Origin: Dendronalium phyllosphericum CENA369
Lineage (GTDB): Bacteria; Cyanobacteriota; Cyanobacteriia; Cyanobacteriales; Nostocaceae
Reading direction: 5' to 3'
Assembly: GCF_016056275.1 (NCBI RefSeq)
Contig: NZ_JAECZA010000289.1
Location: 89,984-153,983 of the forward strand
DNA: 64,000 nt
Shown in pieces: positions 8,194 through 19,265 of this stretch. The notes below the pieces were generated by a model that saw nothing but the letters and a program-made list of their open reading frames with translations, ran no database searches and had not been told where the DNA came from. Position 1 is the stretch's first letter. The number at the start of each line of letters is the position of its first letter. A program made the translations under genes and the position numbers.

Positions 8194-10698
8194 ATGGCAA
8201 AACAGTTAAACCTTCTCTCAACGGGACAGGTAATCACAACAGCCCTGCATACAGAGATGCAACGGTCTTACTTGGAATATGCCATGAGTGTGATTGTTGG
8301 TCGAGCGTTACCAGACGTGCGTGATGGCTTAAAACCAGTGCATCGGCGGATTTTATATGCCATGCACGAACTTGGCTTAACACCAGATAGACCTTTTCGC
8401 AAATGCGCTCGTGTTGTGGGAGACGTGCTAGGTAAATACCATCCCCACGGCGACCAAGCAGTTTACGATGCCTTAGTCAGGCTGGTGCAGGAATTTTCCA
8501 GCCGCTATCCTTTACTCGCAGGACACGGCAACTTTGGCAGCGTCGATAATGACCCACCAGCGGCGATGCGCTATACAGAAACGCGTCTGGCATCCATCAG
8601 TCATGAGGGTATGCTGACAGAAATCGGCGAAGAAACTGTGGAATTTGTCGGTAACTTTGATAATTCCCAGCAAGAGCCTGTTGTCTTGCCTGCTCAGTTG
8701 CCATTTTTGTTACTTAATGGTTGTACTGGTATTGCTGTGGGTATGGCAACGAATATTCCTCCACATAATTTGGGGGAAGTAGTTGATGGCTTAATTGCTT
8801 TAATCGACCAACCAGATTTGGCAGATGAAAAATTATTTGAATTAATTCCAGGACCAGACTTTCCCACTGGGGGGGAGATAGTTGGTAACTCTGGAATTAG
8901 AGAAGCATACACCACTGGTAAAGGTGGGATTGTCTTGCGGGGAGTTGCGAATCTAGAAGAAATTGCACCTACCAGAGGAAGCAAGCGGCGAACAGCAATT
9001 GTAATAACAGAATTACCTTATCAAGTAAATAAAGCAGGCTGGATTGAAAAAGTAGCGGATTTGGTAAATCAAAGTCGTTTGCAAGGAATTTCTGACATTC
9101 GTGACGAAAGCGATCGCGAAGGTATGCGAGTCGTAATCGAACTCAAACGCGATACAAATCCTCAAGAAGTTCTCCAGAATTTATATCACCAAACCGCTTT
9201 GCAAAGTAACTTTGGAGCAATTCTTTTAGCAATAGCTGACGGACAACCCCGCCAATTAAGTTTGCGGCAACTGTTACAAGAGTTTTTAAATTTTCGCGAA
9301 GAAACGCTCAATCGTCGCTACAGTTACGAGTTAGGTAAAGCCCAAAGTCGGCTGCATGTGGTAGAAGGTTTACTTAAAGCTTTATCAAATATAGATGAGG
9401 TGATTGAAATTTTGCGACGAGCTGCCGATGGCAGTACAGCAAAAATGACTCTTTGTAGCCGACTAGATTTGACTGAGGTACAAGCAGATGCAATTCTGGC
9501 AATGCCATTACGCCGTCTTACTAGTTTAGAACAGCAAAACTTGCAAAGAGAGTTTGAAGAACTCAGCCAGCAAATTACTTTATTACAAAGGTTACTGAAC
9601 GATCGCCGAGAATTACTCAAGGCACTAAAAAAAGACTTGCGATCGCTCAAGCGGAAGTATAGCGATCCCCGGCGCACGAAAATTGCAGAGGAGCAGAAGG
9701 AGGAGCAGAGGAGCCGAGGAGCAGAGGGGCAGAGGAGCAGAGGAGCAGAGGAAGAAGAAAAGCCAAAATCCTCTGAACCAGCAGAAGAAGTAGTTTTAGA
9801 ATTTACCCAACGAGGCTATGTGCGCCGGATTCAGACATCGGGGAAAAAGTCGAAAATCGAAAACGGTCTGCACGATAATGATTTCATTATTCAAACTGAG
9901 TTGACTGACACAGACAAAGAGTTGTTGATATTAACCAGTGGTGGCAAAGTCTACCCCGTGAGGGTGGGAGATATTCCCGCCACTACTGGACGTTCTCCAC
10001 GGGGAACACCATTAATCACCACACTTACTACCACTGCTCAAGGTGCTCAAGAAGCTGTTGTCAAGCGCTTTTTACTACCGGAAAATTTAGACTCCACGCA
10101 GATGATTCTGTTGACAAAGCAAGGACGAATTAAGCGCCTGTCTCTTGAGGAATTTGCTAACCTGACTCGTCGCGGGATTACAATTTTGAAGCTGAAAGAC
10201 GATGATGAATTGTCATTTACTCAGTTCGCCAACACAGGCAAGCATTTGATTTTAGCTAGTTCCGGAGGGCGACTGTTACGCTTTGCTCTGAATGATGAAC
10301 AACTACCAGTTATGGGTCGTACAGCAATGGGTTTACAAGCATTTCGGTTATTGAGAAATCAGCAGATGGTCGGCTGTGTAACTGTAGGTAAAGACGACCA
10401 GCTATTGCTAGTTACTCAAGAAGGATATGCCAAACGGCTCGTTGCCAGTCAGTTAAGAGCAGCTAATCGCGGCGATTTAGGCACGCAAGCGCTGAAATTT
10501 GCTAGTAAAACCGATAACTTAGCTGGGATGGTTATGGCGATCGCTGCCACTGAAGTAGCACTGGTGACAAACAAAGAGCGGGTAGTGCGGATACCTGTAG
10601 AAACAGTACCGATCTTAGGCAGAGATGTTAAAGGCGAAAGTATCATTCAACTCAACCGTGATGAAAAAATTATCACAGTTGCCGAAGTGCGTTCATAG
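8194..10698 (+). CDS. gyrA: type IIA topoisomerase subunit A (GyrA/ParC-like paralogue)
   Basis: 834 aa DNA breakage-reunion subunit. The N-terminal half is standard: [32 protein letters not shown], the catalytic Tyr in [24 protein letters not shown], and the exit-gate region. The C-terminal beta-pinwheel (about 530-834) is present, but I do not see a canonical GyrA box (QRRGGKG or the cyanobacterial RATRGKAG form) in the first blade, which instead reads [13 protein letters not shown]. Cyanobacteria usually carry two such genes; this one looks like the paralogue often annotated parC or second gyrA, so decatenation may be its main role (inference). A low-complexity tract (about residues 498-523) separates the two halves. 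The gyrB at 15126 is a likely partner type. Confidence 0.85.
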   Translation: MAKQLNLLSTGQVITTALHTEMQRSYLEYAMSVIVGRALPDVRDGLKPVHRRILYAMHELGLTPDRPFRKCARVVGDVLGKYHPHGDQAVYDALVRLVQEFSSRYPLLAGHGNFGSVDNDPPAAMRYTETRLASISHEGMLTEIGEETVEFVGNFDNSQQEPVVLPAQLPFLLLNGCTGIAVGMATNIPPHNLGEVVDGLIALIDQPDLADEKLFELIPGPDFPTGGEIVGNSGIREAYTTGKGGIVLRGVANLEEIAPTRGSKRRTAIVITELPYQVNKAGWIEKVADLVNQSRLQGISDIRDESDREGMRVVIELKRDTNPQEVLQNLYHQTALQSNFGAILLAIADGQPRQLSLRQLLQEFLNFREETLNRRYSYELGKAQSRLHVVEGLLKALSNIDEVIEILRRAADGSTAKMTLCSRLDLTEVQADAILAMPLRRLTSLEQQNLQREFEELSQQITLLQRLLNDRRELLKALKKDLRSLKRKYSDPRRTKIAEEQKEEQRSRGAEGQRSRGAEEEEKPKSSEPAEEVVLEFTQRGYVRRIQTSGKKSKIENGLHDNDFIIQTELTDTDKELLILTSGGKVYPVRVGDIPATTGRSPRGTPLITTLTTTAQGAQEAVVKRFLLPENLDSTQMILLTKQGRIKRLSLEEFANLTRRGITILKLKDDDELSFTQFANTGKHLILASSGGRLLRFALNDEQLPVMGRTAMGLQAFRLLRNQQMVGCVTVGKDDQLLLVTQEGYAKRLVASQLRAANRGDLGTQALKFASKTDNLAGMVMAIAATEVALVTNKERVVRIPVETVPILGRDVKGESIIQLNRDEKIITVAEVRS
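9685..9762 (+). repeat. intergenic-type low-complexity repeat inside the topoisomerase gene
   Basis: GAGGAGCAGAGG-type repeats coding for [19 protein letters not shown]. The reverse complement is the CTCCTCTGCCCC repeat that lies between genes at 1771-1801. The tract is a multiple of three and sits exactly in the linker between the breakage-reunion core and the C-terminal pinwheel, where length is tolerated. Confidence 0.8.
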
Positions 10699-10703
10699 TG
10701 AAA

Positions 10704-10817
10704 ATGATGTTCAACTTGCGGCGAGCTAACATAGCAGATTTAGAGGCGCTAGTTCTACTGCGCCTTGAACTCCTGCTTGAGGTTAGCGATATTAAAGATG
10801 ATATTGATAAGCTGTGA
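10704..10817 (+). pseudogene. N-terminal fragment of a GNAT acetyltransferase
   Basis: 37 codons reading MMFNLRRANIADLEALV then LLRLELLLEVSDI. This is the typical opening of a GNAT N-acetyltransferase (beta-1 strand, then helix with D-L-x-x-L-x-x-LR), but the frame stops at 10815-10817 before any acetyl-CoA-binding motif. No continuation is seen in other frames downstream. A remnant rather than a working gene. Confidence 0.5.
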
Positions 10818-11146
10818 CGCTTTTAAATTGCACATTGACCAAAGTTGACTGTTGACAGTTAACACTCAGCTGTTAATAACCACTATGATTTTTACAGGCT
10901 CTATGCTAAAACACGCTACATAGACGTTAAGATAATTGATAAATACTCTCAATAAGTCTAACTAAGCAAAATTTGAGATTAATCTAATACATCTATCTTG
11001 AAGTAGATATTTTATCTAAAAAAATTTTGCTTATGTCAAGCTATAGTAATAAATATATACAAAAGTGTTACAAATAAGAAAAAAATTGTTATATTAGTTC
11101 ACATAAACGCAATAATTATTCGTAAATTTCATCTGGAGTTTCAACC

Positions 11147-11338
11147 ATGACAAACACAACTGCAACTACAACAAAAGTTACTGCCCCTGTAATCGAAGAT
11201 CGTAATGCTTGGCGTTGGGGCTTTACCCCCCAAGCAGAAATTTGGAACGGTCGTTTGGCGATGATTGGCTTTTTAGCAGCTGTACTGATCGAGCTTTTCT
11301 CTGGTCAAGGTTTCTTGCACTTCTGGGGCATTCTATAA
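11147..11338 (+). CDS. hli: high-light-inducible protein (Hlip/SCP), one-helix
   Basis: 63 aa, one membrane helix. The chlorophyll-binding signature is clear: [29 protein letters not shown], with the Glu and Asn/Arg that coordinate chlorophyll. These single-helix relatives of plant light-harvesting proteins protect photosystem II and chlorophyll synthesis during light stress. GGAG lies 8 bases before the ATG. A strong terminator follows 33 bp after the stop, so the gene is monocistronic. The AT-rich 330 bp upstream hold no other gene than the acetyltransferase scrap. Confidence 0.93.
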   Translation: MTNTTATTTKVTAPVIEDRNAWRWGFTPQAEIWNGRLAMIGFLAAVLIELFSGQGFLHFWGIL

Positions 11339-11370
11339 GTATTGCTAATGTGACATGCTCTATAAATTCA

Positions 11371-11406
11371 AAAACCTGGTAGTCAATGAGCACTACCAGG
11401 TTTTTT
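11371..11406. terminator. bidirectional rho-independent terminator (hli / sigA)
   Basis: Arms AAAACCTGGTAGT (11371-11383) and ACTACCAGGTTTT (11392-11404) pair perfectly over 13 bp with an 8-base loop, followed by T's on both strands. It closes hli on the plus strand and can close sigA, which ends at 11464, on the minus strand. Confidence 0.9.
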
Positions 11407-11463
11407 ACTGTTTGTTGTTTGCTAATAATCAGGTGTTAGTAGCAAGTGACAACTGACAACTGA

Positions 11464-12636
11464 CTACCGAATATACTCCTTAAGAACGCTGTTACGATTT
11501 GGGTGGCGTAACTTACGCAGTGCTTTGGCTTCAATTTGACGAATGCGTTCGCGGGTGACGTTGAAAATCTGGCCGATTTCCTCAAGAGTTTTCATGCGAC
11601 CATCATCCAAGCCATAGCGGAGTCGGAGAACATCACGTTCGCGAGGACTGAGACTATCAAGGACTTTTTCTAAATCTTCACGTAAAAGATTTTTGGAAAC
11701 TTGGTCTTCTGGAGTCTCGCCATCGGACTCAATAAAATCGCCCAACCGAGAATCTTCTTCTTTACCGATGGGCGTTTCTAGTGAAATTGGCAACTGCGCG
11801 GATTTAGCAATAAATCGCAACTTCTCGATGGTCATTTCCATACGAGTTGCAATTTCTTCTTCTGTGGGTTTGCGACCCATTTCTTGAGAAAGCAACTTGG
11901 TAGTTTTCTTGATCCGCGAGATGGTTTCGTAGAGATGGACTGGAAGCCTGATAGTACGAGATTGGTCAGCGATCGCTCTGGTAATTGCTTGACGAATCCA
12001 CCATGTAGCGTATGTAGAAAACTTATAACCTTTTTCGTGGTCGAACTTCTCAGCCGCGCGAATCAAACCGAGACTACCTTCTTGAATCAAGTCTTGGAAG
12101 GACAAGCCACGATTCATGTATTTCTTGGCAATTGAAACCACAAGGCGCAAGTTAGATTGCACCATCTTATCTTTTGCCCTGCGACCAATATGCAGGCGAT
12201 AGCGAAATGCTGGCAATGGCAGTTGTACTGCTTCTGCCCATTCTATGTCACGAGGATCGCGCTCTAACTGTTCGCAAAGTCTTTCCCGCACCCTCTCTAA
12301 TTCCAGTAAATCGGCTATTTTCCGCGCCAATTCAATTTCTTCGTCTGCCCGCAACAGACGAATTCGACCAATTTCTTGCAAGTAAAGGCGAATAGAATCT
12401 TCGGTGTAGTGCTTTTTCTTGCTTTGTGTCCGACGACGCGACTTAGCGGCTTTTCCAGACTTTGCGTCGTCCTCATCAGACTGAGGCTCTAAAAACTCAT
12501 CAATTTCGCCATCATCTGCGATCGGGAAGTCCTCTTCTTCATCAATTAAGAGTTCTTCTAACTCGATTTCAGGCTGATTCATCATTTCTAGATCAGGCTG
12601 ATATATGCTTTCGAGTACGTTGTTAGCCTGGTTCAT
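11464..12636 (-). CDS. sigA: primary RNA polymerase sigma factor (group 1)
   Basis: 390 aa sigma-70. Region 1.2 ([19 protein letters not shown]), region 2 ([27 protein letters not shown], then [18 protein letters not shown] for -10 recognition), region 3 and region 4 ([36 protein letters not shown] for -35 recognition) are all present. The N-terminus is acidic ([15 protein letters not shown]) followed by a basic [11 protein letters not shown] patch, as in cyanobacterial SigA. Length and region 2.4 match the housekeeping factor rather than the group 2 paralogues. A very long untranslated upstream region precedes it. Confidence 0.92.
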   Translation of the reverse strand: MNQANNVLESIYQPDLEMMNQPEIELEELLIDEEEDFPIADDGEIDEFLEPQSDEDDAKSGKAAKSRRRTQSKKKHYTEDSIRLYLQEIGRIRLLRADEEIELARKIADLLELERVRERLCEQLERDPRDIEWAEAVQLPLPAFRYRLHIGRRAKDKMVQSNLRLVVSIAKKYMNRGLSFQDLIQEGSLGLIRAAEKFDHEKGYKFSTYATWWIRQAITRAIADQSRTIRLPVHLYETISRIKKTTKLLSQEMGRKPTEEEIATRMEMTIEKLRFIAKSAQLPISLETPIGKEEDSRLGDFIESDGETPEDQVSKNLLREDLEKVLDSLSPRERDVLRLRYGLDDGRMKTLEEIGQIFNVTRERIRQIEAKALRKLRHPNRNSVLKEYIR

Positions 12637-14081
12637 GCCGCGTTCCTCATGCTCCTTGCAGAATCAATTACTCAAGATGTGTTTACTGCTCTTTTTAATA
12701 GAGCTAATTGACAACCGAAAATAGGGTTTTGGGCTAATTTCCCTAAGATGTTTTCGGAACTTTTTATCCTCTTTAGTAGAGGAACTTTTTACTAAAAGTC
12801 GAAAGTCGCAGTTAATGCTACTTAAGTGCTACTTAATAACCTTAGCAAAAGTTATATGTATTGCTGTTGCAAACAACTTTTAATTGATAGGTCTACTAAA
12901 AGAATTGTCTTGATAAAAAAATTTACCGCTTCAGACAAAATATGACTTTTGGCATATTTTCCTATAAAGACTGTTCCGATTGTAGCCTGTTTCACAGAAA
13001 TTGCACTCTTTTTGTGTGTAATCATCTAGTCGTTTAGTTAGGTAAGGCCACTATTATCAAAAAGATATTGAAATTGGTAGTCATACCCTTAAATTTTGCC
13101 TAAAACTTTTTGAAATTGCAGTGGCATTATCTTTACATTGGAAGGAAAATACATGCACTCTTACACTAAATTGAAAGGTAAATACACAAGCTTTTACACA
13201 ATTCCTAGTATTATTCATAACTTTAATACTGAGAAATAGTGTACTTTATATTAACTTAGCCGAGAAGCATTAATACACCCATTTTTACATTTCCTTCACA
13301 AATGACAGATTCCGAATGATTGAGTGAGCCGCAGGTAGATAAAGCAAGGGTGATGATGCTTATCTTAATATCTCTAACCTGACCTATGCCAATTACCTTA
13401 ACTAAGGAGCTGAGGTGGTGGCAAAATCAAGCAAATCGCGATCGATAGAGAGATAACCGATTCGGTCTTATCAACACATTAGCGCATGGCTGAGATTTCA
13501 ACCCTATGAAACTTGACAAGCTGTTCCTATTGTATACAACGATATTTTAATCAATCTAGAAAGGATTTAACAGTTGGGATTGTAGATATTTGCCTATTAA
13601 AGGCAAAAATTTATCAGATACAGGCAAACAATAGTTGCTCTCCGGCAATACTGTGAAGGTATTAGCAAGTTAGTCACAAATTTTTGTCTGCTGCTAGCAA
13701 TAAGAAGTTGGAACTTATTTAAAAGTCACTTCCCGTAAATGAAGTGTTAAATATAATACGCAATATTGTAACACTCAATTTTAAAGACATTTGCCACGTT
13801 TCGATCGCCACAGAAGACTAAGCTTTGCCCTTCAAGCATAACAAAGGCTCTCTGAGATTATGGAAAAAGCGAATCCATAATTTACAAAGTAAGACTTTTG
13901 CATTTGATTGTTGTGTCGCTTAAGTGGCACATTTAAACAACACTCGATTATTCTCAAACATCACTTGACAATCAACATTTTGTGTGCAATCAAACATTAT
14001 AAAAAATTAAGAATTTTGATAATTTGTGATTTATGTATTCTATCAAACAATTTTCATTACTTAAAAACGCGCAAATAAACA
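12637..14081. other. 1.4-kb stretch without genes upstream of sigA
   Basis: I see no coding frame, tRNA or known RNA on either strand. The DNA is AT-rich. A short imperfect tandem duplication lies at about 13150-13201 (AAATACATGCACTCTTACAC, then AAATACACAAGCTTTTACAC). Since sigA genes of filamentous cyanobacteria are often read from several distant promoters, much of this may be promoter and 5' leader, but no promoter can be assigned by eye. Confidence 0.4.
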
Positions 14082-14107
14082 TTCCCGGTATTACTTAATA
14101 CCGGGAA
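14082..14107 (-). terminator. rho-independent terminator of the fasciclin gene
   Basis: TTCCCGGTAT (14082-14091) pairs with ATACCGGGAA (14098-14107) around a 6-base loop, 19 bp after the stop of the minus-strand fasciclin gene, followed on that strand by TGTTTATTTG. Confidence 0.8.
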
Positions 14108-14125
14108 ATATTTATATTTACTGTT

Positions 14126-14818
14126 TTAGCGTGGTGTTGGTGTTGATATTGGACTTGATGCTGGTGTTGGTTTTGCGTTAAAACTAGCTGGAAAATTTGG
14201 TGGCAGAATTACCTTATCAACTATGTGAACAATGCCGTTGCTGGCTGGGATATCTGCCTGAGTTACTTTAGCACCGTTGATTGCGATCGCTTTGCTAGTA
14301 CTATCAACTTTGACTGTGGCGGGTGTACCCTCAAGCGTTTTGATTGGGCCAGACGTTAATTGGCTGGAAGTAATTTGTCCGGGGACGACATGGTAAGCAA
14401 GAAGTCTCACTAATTGTTGTTTATTTTCTGGTTTGAGAAGATTGTCTAAAGTACCTTTCGGTAATGCAGCGAAAGCGGCATCAGTAGGCGCAAAAACCGT
14501 GTATGGCCCTGCTGTCGTTAACTGTTCGTTTAAGCCTGCGGCCTGTACTGCTTGTATGAGGGTTTTAAATTGTCCCTGACTGGCTACCGCTTGTGCCAGT
14601 TCTGCTAAATTGCGGTTGGCTGTAGTGCTAACAGGACTAGTTGTGACGGGAGTTGGTGCGACAGGAGGAACAGTTGCTACGGGGGTTTCAGCAACGGAGG
14701 GCACAGTTGCTGTTGGCGTTTGCGTGACAGGTTGAGCGCAAGAATACAGAGTAATTAGACTTCCTACACTAAAAATAGCAAACAATGTTGTTTTTACTAC
14801 GTCTTTGCTCATTTTCAT
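14126..14818 (-). CDS. fasciclin (FAS1) domain lipoprotein
   Basis: Secreted or envelope-bound adhesion-type protein. Starting at the ATG at 14818 gives about 230 aa with a lipoprotein signal (KTTLFAIFSVGSLITLYSC; the Cys would be lipidated). A Thr/Pro/Val-rich linker (about 25-65) leads to one FAS1 domain: FKTLIQAVQAAGL, YTVFAPTDAAFAALP, LLAYHVVPG, NGIVHIVDKVILPP. The tail is again Pro/Thr/Ser rich. A longer frame begins at 14839 but its first residues do not fit a signal peptide. Single FAS1 proteins are common in cyanobacteria; the ligand is unknown. Confidence 0.88.
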   Translation of the reverse strand: MKMSKDVVKTTLFAIFSVGSLITLYSCAQPVTQTPTATVPSVAETPVATVPPVAPTPVTTSPVSTTANRNLAELAQAVASQGQFKTLIQAVQAAGLNEQLTTAGPYTVFAPTDAAFAALPKGTLDNLLKPENKQQLVRLLAYHVVPGQITSSQLTSGPIKTLEGTPATVKVDSTSKAIAINGAKVTQADIPASNGIVHIVDKVILPPNFPASFNAKPTPASSPISTPTPR

Positions 14819-15034
14819 ACGTTTTGCGTAAAATTCCAATTAAATAGAGATTTACTGACAATAGTTAATAAATTTATAAATACAATCCCTCAGCCTAGCG
14901 ACATAATTCGTAATTGACAATTAAGCTAATCTGCCCTTAAGTTGCACAATCCTTTGCCTTAAAAAGACGCGGGGACGCAATTTGAATGATTACTAGCTTA
15001 TTAAGATACAAGTTTATAGGGAAATATAAAAAAT

Positions 15035-15066
15035 AATGAGTAATTGGCAAAAACCAATTACTCATT
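15035..15066 (-). terminator. rho-independent terminator of gyrB
   Basis: AATGAGTAATTGG (15035-15047) pairs perfectly with CCAATTACTCATT (15054-15066); on the minus strand ATTATTTTTTATATTT follows. It lies 60 bp past the gyrB stop. Confidence 0.85.
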
Positions 15067-15125
15067 ACCAATTAATTACCAACTTCACGATTTAAATATC
15101 AACTATGCTGTTATTAGCTTGATGT

Positions 15126-17396
<2,271 letters not shown>

Positions 17397-17497
17397 TCTG
17401 GGAAGGGCGAACAAGGGAAACAAGGAAGATAATTTCCTACTGCCGCTTTCTGCTCTTGTGACAACTGTACAGACAAGGGTTAATCGCGTCTCTACTA

Positions 17498-18415
17498 ATG
17501 ACTAAATTAATTGTGATTTGTGGTGCGACGGCGACGGGTAAATCAGGCTTGGCTTTAGATTTGGCTATGCGGCTAGGTTCTATAATTCTCAGTGCGGATT
17601 CCCGTCAAGTTTACCGTGAGTTTAATATTGGTACTGCTAAACCAACATTGGCAGAACAGAAATTAGTTCCACATTATTTAATAGATATCTGCGCTCCAAC
17701 AGAGACAATGACGGTAGCCGATTACCAAGAACAAGCACAAGCTGTAATTAATTCTCCCCCTACCCCCTCATTCTCTCATCCTCCATTGCTAATGGTCGGA
17801 GGTACTGGTTTATACATCCGTTCTATTGTCCAAGGGATGAAGATTCCTAGAGTTGCACCGCATCAAGAATTGCGATCGCAGCTCGAATCTCTCGGTCAAA
17901 TTCAACTCTATAGCATGTTACAACAAGTCGATGCTGTTGCCGCAAATAAAATTCATACCAACGATTCTGTGCGGACTCTACGAGCATTAGAAGTATTTTA
18001 TATTACTGGAAAACCTATTTCAGAACAGCAAGGAGAGAATCCACCCGATTATCCGATTTTCCAAATAGGATTGGATTGTGATGTTGAACAGTTGCGCCTA
18101 CGCATTCACAAGCGTACTGAGCAAATGATAGCAGATGGCTTAGTGGCTGAAGTAGAATATCTTTGTCAAAAATACGGTGCTGATTTACCGTTATTGAATA
18201 CATTGGGATATCAAGAAATCAAGCAATATCTGGCTGGAAATATTTCTTTAGATGAAGCGAAAGAATTAATCGTTTTGCATACACGACAATTTGCCAAGCG
18301 ACAATGTACTTGGTTCCGTGCATATCCACAAATTGAATGGTTTGATGCCAACGATCCCAATTTGTTAGAGAAAGTTTGGCAACGCGTACAAAACTTCCTC
18401 GACAATTCTAACTGA
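17498..18415 (+). CDS. miaA: tRNA dimethylallyltransferase
   Basis: 305 aa. Adds the dimethylallyl group to A37 of tRNAs reading UNN codons. P-loop VICGATATGKSGLALDLA (residues about 5-22), then the substrate-handling ADSRQVYREFNIGTAKPT, ICAPTETMTVADYQ, GGTGLYIRSIVQG, and C-terminal NTLGYQEIKQYL and HTRQFAKRQCTWFR. Full length. No clear ribosome site precedes the ATG. Its last 8 bases overlap the end of the convergent Uma2 gene. Confidence 0.96.
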   Translation: MTKLIVICGATATGKSGLALDLAMRLGSIILSADSRQVYREFNIGTAKPTLAEQKLVPHYLIDICAPTETMTVADYQEQAQAVINSPPTPSFSHPPLLMVGGTGLYIRSIVQGMKIPRVAPHQELRSQLESLGQIQLYSMLQQVDAVAANKIHTNDSVRTLRALEVFYITGKPISEQQGENPPDYPIFQIGLDCDVEQLRLRIHKRTEQMIADGLVAEVEYLCQKYGADLPLLNTLGYQEIKQYLAGNISLDEAKELIVLHTRQFAKRQCTWFRAYPQIEWFDANDPNLLEKVWQRVQNFLDNSN

Positions 18416-19148
18416 GAGTATCGGGATCGACCCCCAATCCTCGTAGTCTTTCTGCTAGTAATTGGGCCCGTTGTTCAGCTTGTTCAGCACGTTGTCTTTC
18501 CTGTTCAGCACGTTGACTTTCCTGTTCGGCGCGTTCATCTCCAGTTGTGAGAACAGTTCCATCCTGGTAGCACCAGCGTAACCAAACATCCTGTCTACCT
18601 TCAAATTCTCCTTGCCATAAAGTTACACCTAAACCAACTTGTTCTAACCAATTTTCTGAAGTTTCAAAGTAACGCCTTCCTCTCAGTTCATAAACGCGCA
18701 GCACTTGTCCTAGTTGCTGAGTAGGGTCATATAAGATGTAGTAACTAGCCCGCATGTGTTCATAAATTTTTAGTTTTTTTTCCAGTTCATTACCTTCTTT
18801 GTTAGAGACGATTTCGATGACAACTTCTGGAGGTTTACCAAAACGCCAAACCATATAACAACGATTTTGCTTTTCCCACCAATTTTGAGGTAGTTGGACA
18901 TCTAAGCTGAGAAAAACATCGGGTACAATGGGGGGCTGAAGGTCAGTATAGTAAATACCTACGTTAGCTTCAGCTAAAAAAGTTTGTTGCTGTATAGAAC
19001 TATAAAGAGAGCCAACTAAGAGACGTTGTTGTTTGGCAGATGCAAAATTGTCCACAGGCGTATCATCTTCGGTGACTAATTGGTTGGCATCTGGCACATA
19101 GAAATCATCATCATTGATTAAAAGTTGCTCAACCATGACTTTACCCAC
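18408..19148 (-). CDS. Uma2 family putative endonuclease with coiled-coil tail
   Basis: 246 aa; the start may be four codons later at 19136 (MVEQLLINDDD). The nuclease-fold core shows IVPDVFLSLDVQLP, the PEVVIEIVSNKEG strand with conserved Glu, and KIYEHMRASYYILYDP. After the domain, a 21-bp repeat (three copies in 18473-18537) codes for RAEQERQ-type heptads, giving a short charged coiled coil. The end LAERLRGLGVDPDTLS is typical of the cyanobacterial subfamily. It overlaps the miaA end by 8 bp in convergent orientation and is divergent from the kinase gene. Biological role unknown. Confidence 0.85.
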   Translation of the reverse strand: MGKVMVEQLLINDDDFYVPDANQLVTEDDTPVDNFASAKQQRLLVGSLYSSIQQQTFLAEANVGIYYTDLQPPIVPDVFLSLDVQLPQNWWEKQNRCYMVWRFGKPPEVVIEIVSNKEGNELEKKLKIYEHMRASYYILYDPTQQLGQVLRVYELRGRRYFETSENWLEQVGLGVTLWQGEFEGRQDVWLRWCYQDGTVLTTGDERAEQESQRAEQERQRAEQAEQRAQLLAERLRGLGVDPDTLS

Positions 19149-19265
19149 TATCTAAGAGCGCTATTTCTAGGTTAGTTGATTCAGGATATGAAAGTAGGAG
19201 CAAGGACGCTGCTACATGCTAGGTTGTGTCAAAATCTACAGAAAGGGGTTTGTAGCATCAGTATC

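Noticed and set aside
12637-14081. Possible tRNA or known small RNA in the long gap
   Set aside because: No T-loop/anticodon pattern, tmRNA, 6S or RNase P RNA signature was found on either strand.
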